A stretch of DNA of 64,000 nt from Pelodera strongyloides (Eukaryota > Nematoda > Chromadorea > Rhabditida > Rhabditidae): the NCBI GenBank assembly GCA_036852015.1, contig JAANDG010000043.1, forward strand, positions 177,501 to 241,500, read 5' to 3'. The position numbers and the translations under genes are program-made. Below the pieces are notes generated by a model that was given only the letters and a program-made list of their open reading frames with translations, made no database searches and had not been told where the DNA came from. Below are positions 35,924 through 47,150 of the stretch, one piece after another; positions within the stretch are counted from its first letter, which is position 1, and each line of letters starts with the position of its first letter.

Positions 35924-37780
35924 GTGGGTGAGACCATCAACGTCGAATAGATGGATAATTGTCAACGACGACAAAATTGCGCTTCCTTCAAGAAGCAGGT
36001 CACCACTTTTTAATTTGGCAATTTTGAAGCGAACATGAGTGATCAAATAATCAGCAAGTAATTAAGAATCGTTGAAGAATGGAGATGTGAAAGCGTATTC
36101 CTAAGCATAATGCGTTTGCGTTTAAACTAACATGTGTAGAAAAGTTTCAGTCTTTGTACGTAGTTTACCATAGATAAAAATACCATAGATCGCTTGCTCT
36201 AATTTCGTAACTTTTATTAATTTAGGTGTCAAATGTTGGACAAGTTGTTTCCAGCGAAGATTTGTCGGCAAGGTGAGTTTTGGAATTCAGTTGTTGGGGA
36301 AAAGCTTCTTTTTCTTTGCTTTGGTTAGACAAAAACTTTCCGTTGACGAAATTCCGTTGTTTATGACGTAGCTGGTAGGTTACCCTTTAATTCACTGGCT
36401 TCGCGTGTATCAGTGCTTGTTGTTGAAATTTTCGGTGACGTTCGCTCTGAGTGGAAACTTCAGTTACTATCTTAACTTTTTTCTGTTGACCATTCTTTTT
36501 CAATTTCTTACTTGTCATCTTTTCAGTGATACCCACAGCCATGGTAGTTCTAAGCAGGCTGGGATTCGTCAGGTATAGAGCTTTTTCGATCACATCTCGT
36601 AAATACATTTTATTTACCTATTGGTATGTGGTGCATTTTTTGAAGCAATGTGCGCGGCGAAAACAGTGTGCGCGGCGAAAACATGGCACCCACACATCGC
36701 GAACATTTTTGAGAGGCGCGGCAGGTGCATCCTAGCCGAACTTGTTTGGCGAGCGCCGGAGTTTTGCTAGGTATTACTACTTATTATTTCAGTTGGTCGC
36801 CGACGTGTGCAATGGCCTGGTTAGCGTAGCGAGCCTGAATGCAAATCACCTTTCATCTTTTTCGAGACTTTACTACATTAGTAATCACCTTTTGTCTTTT
36901 TCGAGACTTTACTACATTAGGTTTTATGCCTTTAACCGCCTACGATGCCTGATTTCATCGTCTTGTGCGCACACTGTTAGTTTTATGGTCGCGCTTTTAT
37001 GTGTAGAATAAGTAGTTCCTTGAAGTGAAATTGAGATAAATAAACCGGAAAATATTGTATTTCAGCGTCTATCGATGTGAGTACCCGTTTCCGATCATGG
37101 GTCCAGTTCTGTCTCCCGAGCTCCTGACCCTACCTAGGGTGAGTTGTGCGACTGTAAAGTGTGGCGCGGCAGGTGCGCCAAATGTGTGTCAGCTGGAATC
37201 GTACATATTTCGCGAGCCCCTGGCGCACCGGCTGCGCACCTAACAATTAATTACTCGCAAGATAGGCCGTTTTTTGCAGGATGAACTTTATCCACACTTG
37301 AGAAATTAGAAAGAACCTGAACCGGTTTATTTCAGTAATCAAGCTTAACCCTTCACAGCTCCACGGTTTTATTTTTCAGACGAAAGTCTATTCACGTCGT
37401 CTCGGAATCTTGGACGGACCCGAGGAGTACCTCAGTGATGCAGATGTCAGTTTTGCCAGGTTTGTTAATTGTTAATCTTGGGCTGAAACATCCAGTAAAT
37501 AGAACTAGAAGTAGGAGAAACGTAGAAAGGAGAGAAATGCCACACATGGTAGTCGCTAAGCTAGTAAAGAGATTGTTGATGTTGTAGTTTCTTTTTCATT
37601 TCTTTATTTTCATTATCATGCGAGGCATGATTCTGTGACTGTCTATTTTCAGTCGGAATTATCCGGACCACCACCGTGCTCTAGAAGTTGCAAGACACAG
37701 AGCGTGGATGGCTGGGGAGGCCGGCAATCGCTTACTGTGGAGCCCCTCACGGTTAGTTATTAGGTTTTGATGAATGAATC
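35924..37780 (+). repeat. Segmental duplication, copy 2
   Basis: Second copy of 25571-27450. The exon-like stretch at 36226 (reading VSNVGQVVSSEDLSA, no stop) joins in phase with 36526-36571 (DTHSHGSSKQAGIRQ). Near 37055 an intact frame reads VYRCEYPFPIMGPVLSPELL, which is shifted in copy 1. This is the less damaged copy. Confidence 0.85.
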
Positions 37781-40590
37781 ATGTTAAGGTGTCAAACGGA
37801 ACATGGCTTTTACGATAAATGTCAGCTGTATTTTGCGAAGCATAGTTCTATGGATCTGAGCGGAAACATTTTGCTCTATTGGAGGATTGCGAGCGTGGAG
37901 GGGTTTTGGTATACATATTTCGGAAAGTATTTCGGAGCCCCTGGCGCACCGGCTGCGCACCTAACAATTAATTACACGCAAAATAGGCCGTTTTTCGCAG
38001 GGTGAACTTTATCCACACTTGAGAAATTAGAAAGAACCTGAACCGGTTTATTTCAGTAATCAAGCTTAACCCTTCACAGCTCCACGGTTTTATTTTTCAG
38101 ACGAAAGTCTATTCACGTCGTCTCGGAATCTTGGACGGACCCGAGGAGTACCTCAGTGATGCAGATGTCAGTTTTGCCAGGTTTGTTAATTGTTAATCTT
38201 GGGCTGAAACATCCAGTAAATAGAACTAGAAGTAGGAGAAACGTAGAAAGGAGAGAAATGCCACACATGGTAGTCGCTAAGCTAGTAAAGAGATTGTTGA
38301 TGTTGTAGTTTCTTTTTCATTTCTTTATTTTCATTATCATGCGAGGCATGATTCTGTGACTGTCTATTTTCAGTGGGAATTATCCGGACCACCACCGTGC
38401 TCTAGAAGTTGCAAGACACAGAGCGTGGATGGCTGGGGAGGCCGGCAATCGCTTACTGTGGAGCCCCTCACGGTTAGTTATTAGGTTTTGATGAATGAAT
38501 CATGTTAAGGTGTCAAACGGAATATGGCTTTTACGATAAATGTCAGCTGTATTTTGCGAAGCATAGTTCTATGGATCTGAGCGGAAACATTTTGCTCTAT
38601 TGGAGGATTGCGAGCGTGGAGTGGTTTAATTATACATATTTCGGAAAGTATTTCGGAGCCCCTGGCGCACCGGCTGCGCACCTAACAATTAATTACTCGC
38701 AAAATAGGCCGTTTTTTGCAGGGTGAACTTTATCCACACTTGAGAAATTAGAAAGAACCTGAACCGGTTTATTTCAGTAATCAAGCTTAACCCTTCACAG
38801 CTCCACGGTTTTATTTTTCAGACGAAAGTCTATTCACGTCGTCTCGGAATCTTGGACGGACCCGAGGAGTACCTCAGTGATGCAGATGTCAGTTTTGCCA
38901 GGTTTGTTAATTGTTAAACTTGGGCTGAAACATCCAGTAAATAGAACTAGAAGTAGGAGAAACGTAGAAAGGAGAGAAATGCCACACATGGTAGTCGCTA
39001 AGCTAGTAAAGAGATTGTTGATGTTGTAGTTTCTTTTTCATTTCTTTATTTTCATTATCATGCGAGGCATGATTCTGTGACTGTCTATTTTCAGTGGGAA
39101 TTCTCCGGACCACCACCGTGCTCTAGAAGTTGCAAGACACAGAGCGTGGATGGCTGGGGAGGCCGGCAATCGCTTACTGTGGAGCCCCTCAAGGTTAGTT
39201 ATTAGGTTTTGATGAATGAATCGTGTTAAGGTGTCAAACGGAATATGGCTTTTACGATAAATGTCAGCTGTATTTTGCGAAGCATAGTTCTATGGATCTG
39301 AGCGGAAACATTTTGCTCTATTGGAGGATTGCGAGCGTGGAGGGGTTTTGGTATACATATTTCGGAAAGTATTTCGGAGCCCCTGGCGCACCGGCTGCGC
39401 ACCTAACAATTAATTACTCGCAAAATAGGCCGTTTTTTGCAGGGTGAACTTTATCCACACTTGAGAAATTAGAAAGAACCTGAACCGGTTTATTTCAGTA
39501 ATCAAGCTTAACCCTTCACAGCTCCACGGTTTCATTTTTCAGACGAAAGTCTATTCACGTCGTCTCGGAATCTTGGACGGACCCGAGGAGTACCTCAGTG
39601 ATGCAGATGTCAGTTTTGCCAGGTTTGTTAATTGTTAATCTTGGGCTGAAACATCCAGTAAATAGAACTAGAAGTAGGAGAAACGTAGAAAGGAGAGAAA
39701 TGCCACACATGGTAGTCGCTAAGCTAGTAAAGAGATTGTTGATGTTGTAGTTTCTTTTTCATTTCTTTATTTTCATTATCATGCGAGGCATGATTCTGTG
39801 ACTGTCTATTTTCAGTCGGAATTATCCGGACCACCACCGTGCTCTAGAAGTTGCAAGACACAGAGCGTGGATGGCTGGGGAGGCCGGCAATCGCTTACTG
39901 TGGAGCCCCTCAAGGTTAGTTATTAGGTTTTGATGAATGAATCGTGTTAAGGTGTCAAACGGAATATGGCTTTTACGATAAATGTCAGCTGTATTTTGCG
40001 AAGCATAGTTCTATGGATCTGAGCGGAAACATTTTGCTCTATTGGAGGATTGCGAGCGTGGAGGGGTTTTGGTATACATATTTCGGAAAGTATTTCGGAG
40101 CCCCTGGCGCACCGGCTGCGCACCTAACAATTAATTACTCTCAAAATAGGCCGTTTTTTGCAGGGTGAACTTTATCCACACTTGAGAAATTAGAAAGAAC
40201 CTGAACCGGTTTATTTCAGTAATCAAGCTTAACCCTTCACAGCTCCACGGTTTTATTTTTCAGACGAAAGTCTATTCACGTCGTCTCGGAATCTTGGACG
40301 TACCCGAGGAGCACCTCAGTGATGCAGATGTCAGTTTTGCCAGGTTTGTTAATTGTTAATCTTGGGCTGAAACATCCAGTAAATAGAACTAGAAGTAGGA
40401 GAAACGTAGAAAGGAGAGAAATGCCACACATGGTAGTCGCTAAGCTAGTAAAGAGATTGTTGATGTTGTAGTTTCTTTTTCATTTCTTTATTTTCATTAT
40501 CATGCGAGGCATGATTCTGTGACTGTCTATTTTCAGTCGGAATTATCCGGACCACCACCGTGCTCTAGAAGTTGCAAGACACAGAAGGTA
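37113..40590 (+). repeat. 721-bp tandem units, array 2 (about five)
   Basis: ACGAAAGTCTATTCACGTCG recurs at 37380, 38101, 38822, 39543 and 40264, exactly 721 bp apart. Units differ by scattered substitutions (for example GGACGGACCCGAGGAGTACC against GGACGTACCCGAGGAGCACC). The last unit ends with the original exon end GACACAGAAGGTACTTAG, as at 16320, so the array is bounded by single-copy-like sequence. Confidence 0.95.
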
Positions 40591-40634
40591 CTTAGTTTTA
40601 TGTAAATATATTATACATTTGAGCTTTTTCTTAA

Positions 40635-40742
40635 CAGATTCTTTCCGTATTTAGCCGTTCTTCTTGCGAACAGATTCTTTCCGTATTTAGCCGTTCTTCT
40701 TGCGAACAGATTCTTTCCGTATTTAGCCGTTCTTCTTGCGAA
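40635..40742 (+). repeat. 36-bp minisatellite, three perfect copies
   Basis: Three consecutive identical units starting CAGATTCTTTCCGTATTTAG, directly after the end of the 721-bp array. Confidence 0.95.
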
Positions 40743-40933
40743 CCTCCCCAGCTGGGAGCATCAGCAGAGTAGAGTAATTCCATGCGCTCAGTTGGGAATA
40801 ATTGATTATTATTTGAAAATTGTTTTGTATTGTTGTGAAGGAAGATTGTCAGTAGTCTACCGCTTTATAGGAACGGTAAAATTGCAATGTATTGCTTGCT
40901 TTTTTCTGAAATAAATACTGTTCATTTCAATAG

Positions 40934-41858
40934 GCAGCCCGCCGGCGAAGGTGCATTGCCAATTGCGTCCGCACCTGCCAGGAGTCAACGGCCCCCAAAA
41001 GTTCCACTCCAATGGAATATCCATAGGTTCAAATTTTATTCTTGCTCAAAAATTCACTAAAGAAAAAGAGTAGTGCGGCGACAAAAACAAGAGAAAAGGT
41101 GCGTGCTAGATGCTTGCTGGAGATAAAAGATACATACGCGTTTAACTCGATTTCGCGGTATTTTGCGACAGCGCGTTATCGAATCTTTGCGAATTAGTAT
41201 TGCCATTCGCTTCAATGTAAAAATTCGATCCATAAGCTATTTTTTTACAGTTTACATACAACAAAGCTACTTCATTAATTATTATCCTATAATAGGAACA
41301 ATATGTGAGTGCAGTGTAGAGGAGGCTATCTAACATTCTGCTGTGTTTGTACACCTTTTTGGCAATTATAGCCATACAAATCTCCCTAACATTGAAGGAA
41401 ATAATTTTTCGTATTCATTTTATTACGTAGTTTGAATTGAATTTTAAGCTGGATGGAGGCGGTATGCACCCCAAAGTAACGACACAAAAAATGGCTACGC
41501 GTTGGTTTAGCAATGATTTGGAAGACATAAACATGTTGCGTTTCCCTTAATAAAACGGAATTCACATTAATTTAATGTAACCTTATCTATCATTCTCCTA
41601 TATTATGATTTTTGGCGTGAGTGATTGAGGCTTTCAAATCGAAAATCCGCGTAGTTCTAGTCCATATTTCAAAACCACCCTGTTAATTATATGAGTACCC
41701 GCAAAACGTATCGAAGACGGATTCTTTTTCCTTTCAGATATTGGACGAGAGTGTGTTCGTCAGTATTACACCCTCCTTTCCGAACTGCCGCAGGATGCTT
41801 ACAGATTCTATAGCAACGTCTCTATGTTCGACTTTAATGCTGTCACGTTGGGCAGCAG
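40934..41858 (+). CDS. G3BP-like NTF2-domain fragment
   Basis: Two candidate exons, 40934-41026 and 41738-41858, join in phase as NGPQKFHSNGISI followed by DIGRECVRQYYTLLSELPQD and AYRFYSNVSMFDFNA. The IGREFVRQYYTLL...HRFY pattern is the start of the NTF2-like domain in the G3BP/Rasputin RNA-binding family, which dimerises and, in other animals, binds USP10 and nucleates stress granules. Only about the first 40 residues of the roughly 120-residue fold are found. The following sequence (41978 onward) has no matching continuation, and no RRM or RGG region is visible. It is probably a truncated gene copy. Confidence 0.6.
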
Positions 41859-41859
41859 G

Positions 41860-43500
41860 TATTGTCAGCGCTCCTTACTAATGCAAGTGTTTCTGAATTT
41901 GGCCAGCTCTGTGAGTTCGTGGATTGATATGTGTGTTATTTGCATGTAGTATTTATCATCCATTTATTCATTTTCAGAAGCTCAATAAACTGTCGGCAAT
42001 CACGGTGTTGGTCAACACGACAGCCGGTGTGCAAAGGCCATGAAAGGAAAAGATCAAATTGTGAGCATTTGGACATTATGACCCACATTAGTTCAAGCTG
42101 GCGGTGACCCTTCGGCATTTAAAAGAAAACCTAATTGGAAGCCTGGATTTTTTTTTAAAATTGTGCTAACGTTTCTTCTTCGTCTTTTACCTCACAATGC
42201 TATAGTTTTTTATATCTTCTATTTTTTTTAGCCGTATTTTGTTTTCCTCTGCTTCTTTCACATATCATTATTGTTAATTTTTTTCATATACTTTTTTATT
42301 TAACTCATATAAATTCGACATGTTTCCGTAGTTGCGTGATCTCTAACCCTCTTGTCAACAGGTGATTATTTTCCCGTTTCATAACAATATTGTTTATTTA
42401 TTTATCTAGATCATAGTTTAAACAGTGTATCTTTTTTTGTCACAATTTTGAGTATTGCAAAGTGAAAAGTCATTCGAGATTTACATTTTTCTATGATTAC
42501 CTTTTATTTTTATTTTTACTTGGCTTGTTGTTGGCTTCTTGTGCATCTTTTTTGTACTTTCTTGTCGTCAAATAATCCAAATAAACTAATTAGTTAAACT
42601 TGTTATACTTGGTGTATCGTATTGTTCTAAAAGGTCGGCCTAGACCTCTAGAGTATTTTGTGGCCATTTAAGTTGTACTTCCTCGGATAATTTTTTAGAT
42701 ATTATGGAAACAAACTAAGCGTCGGATTTTTAGGAAAAAAAAAAAAAAAAAGATGGAAAAGAGTGGCGAGACTCTAGTCCATTCAAACACCGACGACCCC
42801 CAAAAGCGTGCCCTACGAAAAGGCTATTATTATTCAAATACCATTTTTGCCCCATAGTCCGCACGGCCCTGAACAAGCGTATTTTTTTAGTTTAACTGAA
42901 TGTCATTCTGGGCATTTTGGCAAAAGCTCCCATATCACAACTTTCTTTTAAATTTCTGATTTTGTTGTCATGATCTGAATGATCTGTCGCATTCTGAGTG
43001 AATCCGACGTTCTGATGTGTCATTTTAAAATAATGTTTTCTTCCTTCTGATGCTAGGATATTATCAAAAACAGTCGTCGGAATGCTGCGCGTAGCATGCC
43101 ATTGGTTATGTTAGAATCATTGGTGGTTTCATTCACTTAAAATTGGGGAGACAGTATTAACAAATTTATTGTTAAATCTGTAGTTTTTCTCCTAATAATT
43201 GTGCCTTTCTTTATTTTTTAATGTGGAGCAAAGCTATGTTTACTTGGAGTTTCTGCAGTTTCATATCCTTGTTATCTTCCTTTCCGTATGTTGTATGAAT
43301 AATAACCCGGACATTTATAATTTATTACGCACAAAGACAATCAAAGAAAGCAATGTAACGTGCAGTTTGTGTTATAAAATACACATACTAAATCAATAAA
43401 ACATAATAAAGTGGTAGTAAAATATGCCACAACACGCAAATTCGAAGTAAATCAAAAGGAGTTTGTAACGTTTTGTTCAATCATAAGGGAAGTTCTATGG
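41860..43500. other. AT-rich intergenic stretch
   Basis: No gene recognised. It includes T-rich blocks at 42180-42560 and a homopolymer A run at 42735-42752. Confidence 0.5.
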
Positions 43501-43508
43501 AATTTCAG
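43501..43508 (+). promoter_or_regulatory. Possible spliced-leader acceptor
   Basis: GGAATTTCAG lies 11 nt upstream of the ATG at 43520 with no upstream coding exon in phase. That is the typical placement of a nematode trans-splice acceptor. Confidence 0.4.
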
Positions 43509-43519
43509 GTTCTCCCACG

Positions 43520-45159
43520 ATGAGCGTTAATAATATCGAATTTGGATCTCAGGTAAATGATTTAAGTTCATGTAGTTCATGTAGATGACCAGCATGATGT
43601 TTAGTGGCAAGAGTAGAAGTTTACTAGCGAACACTTGTAACGATTATTATTTAGTCTTTATAAGCCGGTTTTCATTTCCCGCCTGCCTTATAATAATTGC
43701 CTCCATTCTGTACAGCAGTGTTGTTGACAGACAATATTCTAACCGGAATATGTTGATACCCTAATGCATAGCAATACCCTCAGAAATACCCTAATGCATA
43801 TCAATGAAGCATATTGTTATTTGTTGTACGTGTTTTTAAGCAAAACTACTCCCGTAGATCCATCGCAAACGAGCCTCTTCGGATCAGTTTTTCTCCGCGG
43901 GTGCAGGAAATGTGGCGGGAGTTATGTATAATTGTGGTAAAAAAGCACTATACTTATAAGGCCTGACGTTTTCGTGATGTTTCAAAACGTTACTGTACGT
44001 GTGTGATTTTAGTTGTCAGGGAAAAAGTCTATCAGGGAAAAAAGAGGAAAATATCCGAACAGATGGTAGTTGCGGAAGAGAAGGAGGAAACTCATGAAAA
44101 GAAGGTGCGCGAATTATCGGTATTAAAATGACATCAAAATGCAAAAAAAAAGAAGTGTAACATGTGTAGATTCCTGCATGATTATACCTGCTTCCTTTGG
44201 ACGATCACTCTCTATGGTAAGTTATTTTAGGCCGTCGAAGATGTTCAGGAGAAGGGCAATGAAGATGACTTAGAGAAGAAGCACGATGAAGAGAGAAAGG
44301 AAGGAGATGAAACGGAGAGTGTGGATGACGAAGAGAAGGTCGACGAGCAGGAAGAGGAACATAGAGCTGCGGATGAAGATGCAAAACACCTGGTATAGTA
44401 ATTCGTACATTTTATTAATAATTAACAAATAATTAGCGAAAGCAACCAAAGAGTCGAGCTAGAACAGTTTCGGCACGTAGTTTGTACATTGTTCAACTAG
44501 GGTGCTAACCATTTGGTGCATTGCACTTCACGTAAAGGTCGAAAATGCGGTTTTACACAGTTGCAATCATGTTGTCGGCCACTGAGAGCCCATGATGTGA
44601 ATAGTGGCAGAAGTCCTGATTGCTACGTACATGCTTGTTCTTGCAAAAGATAACGAATAATATACATTTTTGGCCCCATGCTCAACAAGGCAGTTTTTAA
44701 TGACGATCATGCCTATTTCCTTCGGACGATCACTCTTTATATAAAAAGCTATTTTAGGTTGTCGAAGCACTTGTGGAGCAGGACATTGTGGAAGTCACTG
44801 AGAAGAAGGGGAAGAAAGTGAGGAAGGAGATGAGGGCGAGGAGGAGCTCGACGATGAGCAGGATGAGGAGGAGGCGGAGAATGGGTCTGGAGATGACAAT
44901 GCACAGGACCAGGTATCTTAAATAGCTACTTTATAAATAAACAGTGAATAATTAGCGAATAAGCGGAAACTTTCAAAACAACAATTTGGAACAGTTCGTT
45001 TGTTGTTCAAATGGGGAGCTATCCATTGGTGCGCTCCATACTATGTATAATTTCCGTTCCCGTTGATTATCCTGTCTTCGGACACTGAAGAAGGTGAAAG
45101 TGAATCCGGAGAAGAACTCGAACACGCTGCAGGGCGAGGCGGAAGAGAGAAACACAAAG
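43520..45159 (+). CDS. Acidic Glu-rich protein 1, six exons with a probable frameshift
   Basis: Exons are 43520-43552, 43858-43936, 44013-44104, 44231-44392, 44758-44912 and 45091-45159. The first four join in phase (122 codons): MSVNNIEFGSQ, a segment reading KRASSDQFFSAGAGNVAGVM, GKKRKISEQM (basic, possible nuclear signal), then a long Glu/Asp/Lys tract. The fifth exon is 155 nt, not a multiple of three. Its opening reads VVEALVEQDIVEVTEK in phase, but the clearly acidic continuation (EEGDEGEEELDDEQDEEEAE) is in another frame. The last exon has a weak acceptor. Likely disordered; role unknown. It neighbours a second acidic gene and may be an older paralogue of it. Confidence 0.6.
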
Positions 45160-45229
45160 GTGAACTTGTGTTGTGTAAATGGATAACATATGCGCGCAAA
45201 TACTGCTTAATACTAGCTGATTCACTGGG

Positions 45230-46610
45230 ACACTAAGTTAGGGCCAATTTCGCAAGCTTGGTCTGCAACGAATACCTTTAGAGTTTATAGGCTTTAGTGT
45301 TAGCGATAGCATAATTAATAAAATTATTACACCTACGGGCCACGGACTATGCAAATCCCCATTCTCTCTATCGTTACTCTATAAACAATAACTAATGTTC
45401 ACACACTGTTTTCTTTTCGTTGTCCACGCTTCCTCTCCCTGTCTTTTCGAAAATAGGGTTGCGCAACTATTGCATGGGAACAGAACATACAGTCTTATTA
45501 ACTGGTCAGGAGCACCAGAGATTTACATTTGTGCCATTTATTCAAATCAGTATGCCACTCGTCTATCTAAACTGCAGTTTTTAAACGCTTACTACAAAAA
45601 ATATATTTTACTTTAACCTGCTTACAGTGAGTGTCAATAAGTTCTCTAGGTTCAAATATACATCGTATACAGCTAATTCGCAAAATGATCTTGCTTCTTA
45701 AAATGCGAGTGTCGCCAATTTCTTTCATCTGTTTCATTTATTTCTCTATTTTATAAACTTGGTTTATACTCTTGCCGTCTGATTTCTTCCATGGCCATTA
45801 TTCTTAGGTCTCCGTATCAAACGAGAGCACTTCCCATTGTTACTCATATTTTCATTATTTTATTTTGCTCAAGCTCAATTATTTGGCCTCCGAGCGACAT
45901 TCTATTTTGGGGCCTGTATTTCCGTACTATGACGAAGAATCCATGCGTTTCGATGCAATAAAAGGGTCGCAGCAGTTCCAGTCAACCTGGGTGTGTTAAT
46001 CTTTAGAAGGAACCACGTGTTTAAAAGAAAAATTATAGCATTAGTTGGTGTATCCGATTGATCTCGGCGGCTTCCTCCTCTAAACTGCGTTGCTCCTTTG
46101 AATACACTCAAAAATTATCGTTTGTTGGGAACATTTCTAAGCAACTTCTAGTTTTGACGGAGATAAGTATTCGAATTCAATGTTGAAGTTTGCACGTGTG
46201 AAAAAAACTTGGTTATCCATTGCAATTAAATGAACTCCATAGTTCATGGAATTATGTTGCTTGTTAAGGCCATAAGCTTAGAGTGGCACCATACTGCACG
46301 AAACTGTGGCTCACAATGTTCACGGCACCATATTAGCTGTTGTAAATTAATCTTGCTCCATAGAAATTAACCTGGAACCCTTCAATTTTAGGGGCTTTAG
46401 GGTAAGCGTCAGCAGAATTAATTAAATCAGGGCAACTGCGGTCCATAGAATATGCAAATCGGTATTGATTCAATCGTTACTCTATGAACTCTCTTGTTCA
46501 CGCGCTCTTTTTCTTTGCGTTGCCTATGCTTCCTATGAGTTGCACCGACAGTCTTCTTAAGAAACAAAGAGATTTACAGTGGTGCTATTTTTTCATAAGG
46601 TGGATGTTCC
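45230..46610 (+). repeat. Diverged duplicated non-coding block
   Basis: 45238-45560 and 46370-46600 share ordered blocks (GGCTTTAG..GTTAGCG, ATGCAAATC, ATCGTTACTCTATRAAC, TTCACRC, TTTCTTTTCGTTG-like), showing an old direct duplication. A polyadenylation-type AATAAA at about 45312 could end the preceding gene. Confidence 0.5.
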
Positions 46611-47130
46611 CACACATGAGTATAAATGTGGGAAGATAGCCTCATAATATGACATGTTAGCGAGCATTATTGGAACTTCAGAGCCCATGGACTGTATGAT
46701 ATTAACTGCTAGTATACACAAGTCTCTCACACTACTTGCACTGAAGCATTATTTTACTATCTAGTTCTTCTCTACGTGTCCTATTGTTTCCTAATATACT
46801 TGCAGAATTTCTAAATTCAATTTGCTTTGGCAATTTATAAGTGAGCAGTATTAGGCCTACATGTAAACATGAGGTTTTTTCTCTAAGAATAATTCTACGT
46901 TTCATTAGTGTTTTGTTTTCCTATTTAAAACTGAACCTGCTGATGATAAGGTTCCTGCGGCCGACATTAATAGCGCGTCTATTTTTCCAATATTGTTTGA
47001 TGATTTTGGACAATAAACTCCATAAAGGATTTTTTGATCTAAAAAATTAGTGCAAGTGGTTTTCTGAATGACTTAAAACATTCTCTGCCTCATATTCGCT
47101 CGTTTTTACGCTCTGTGCATTCACTCTGTA

Positions 47131-47137
47131 CATTCAG
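47131..47137 (+). promoter_or_regulatory. Possible spliced-leader acceptor
   Basis: ACATTCAG precedes the ATG at 47151 by 13 nt, with no in-phase exon upstream. Consistent with trans-splicing or a downstream operon gene. Confidence 0.4.
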
Positions 47138-47150
47138 TATCCTACTCAAG

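Noticed and set aside
40635..40742. Possible CRISPR-like direct repeats
   Set aside because: Units are contiguous with no spacers, in a eukaryotic genome; a simple minisatellite.
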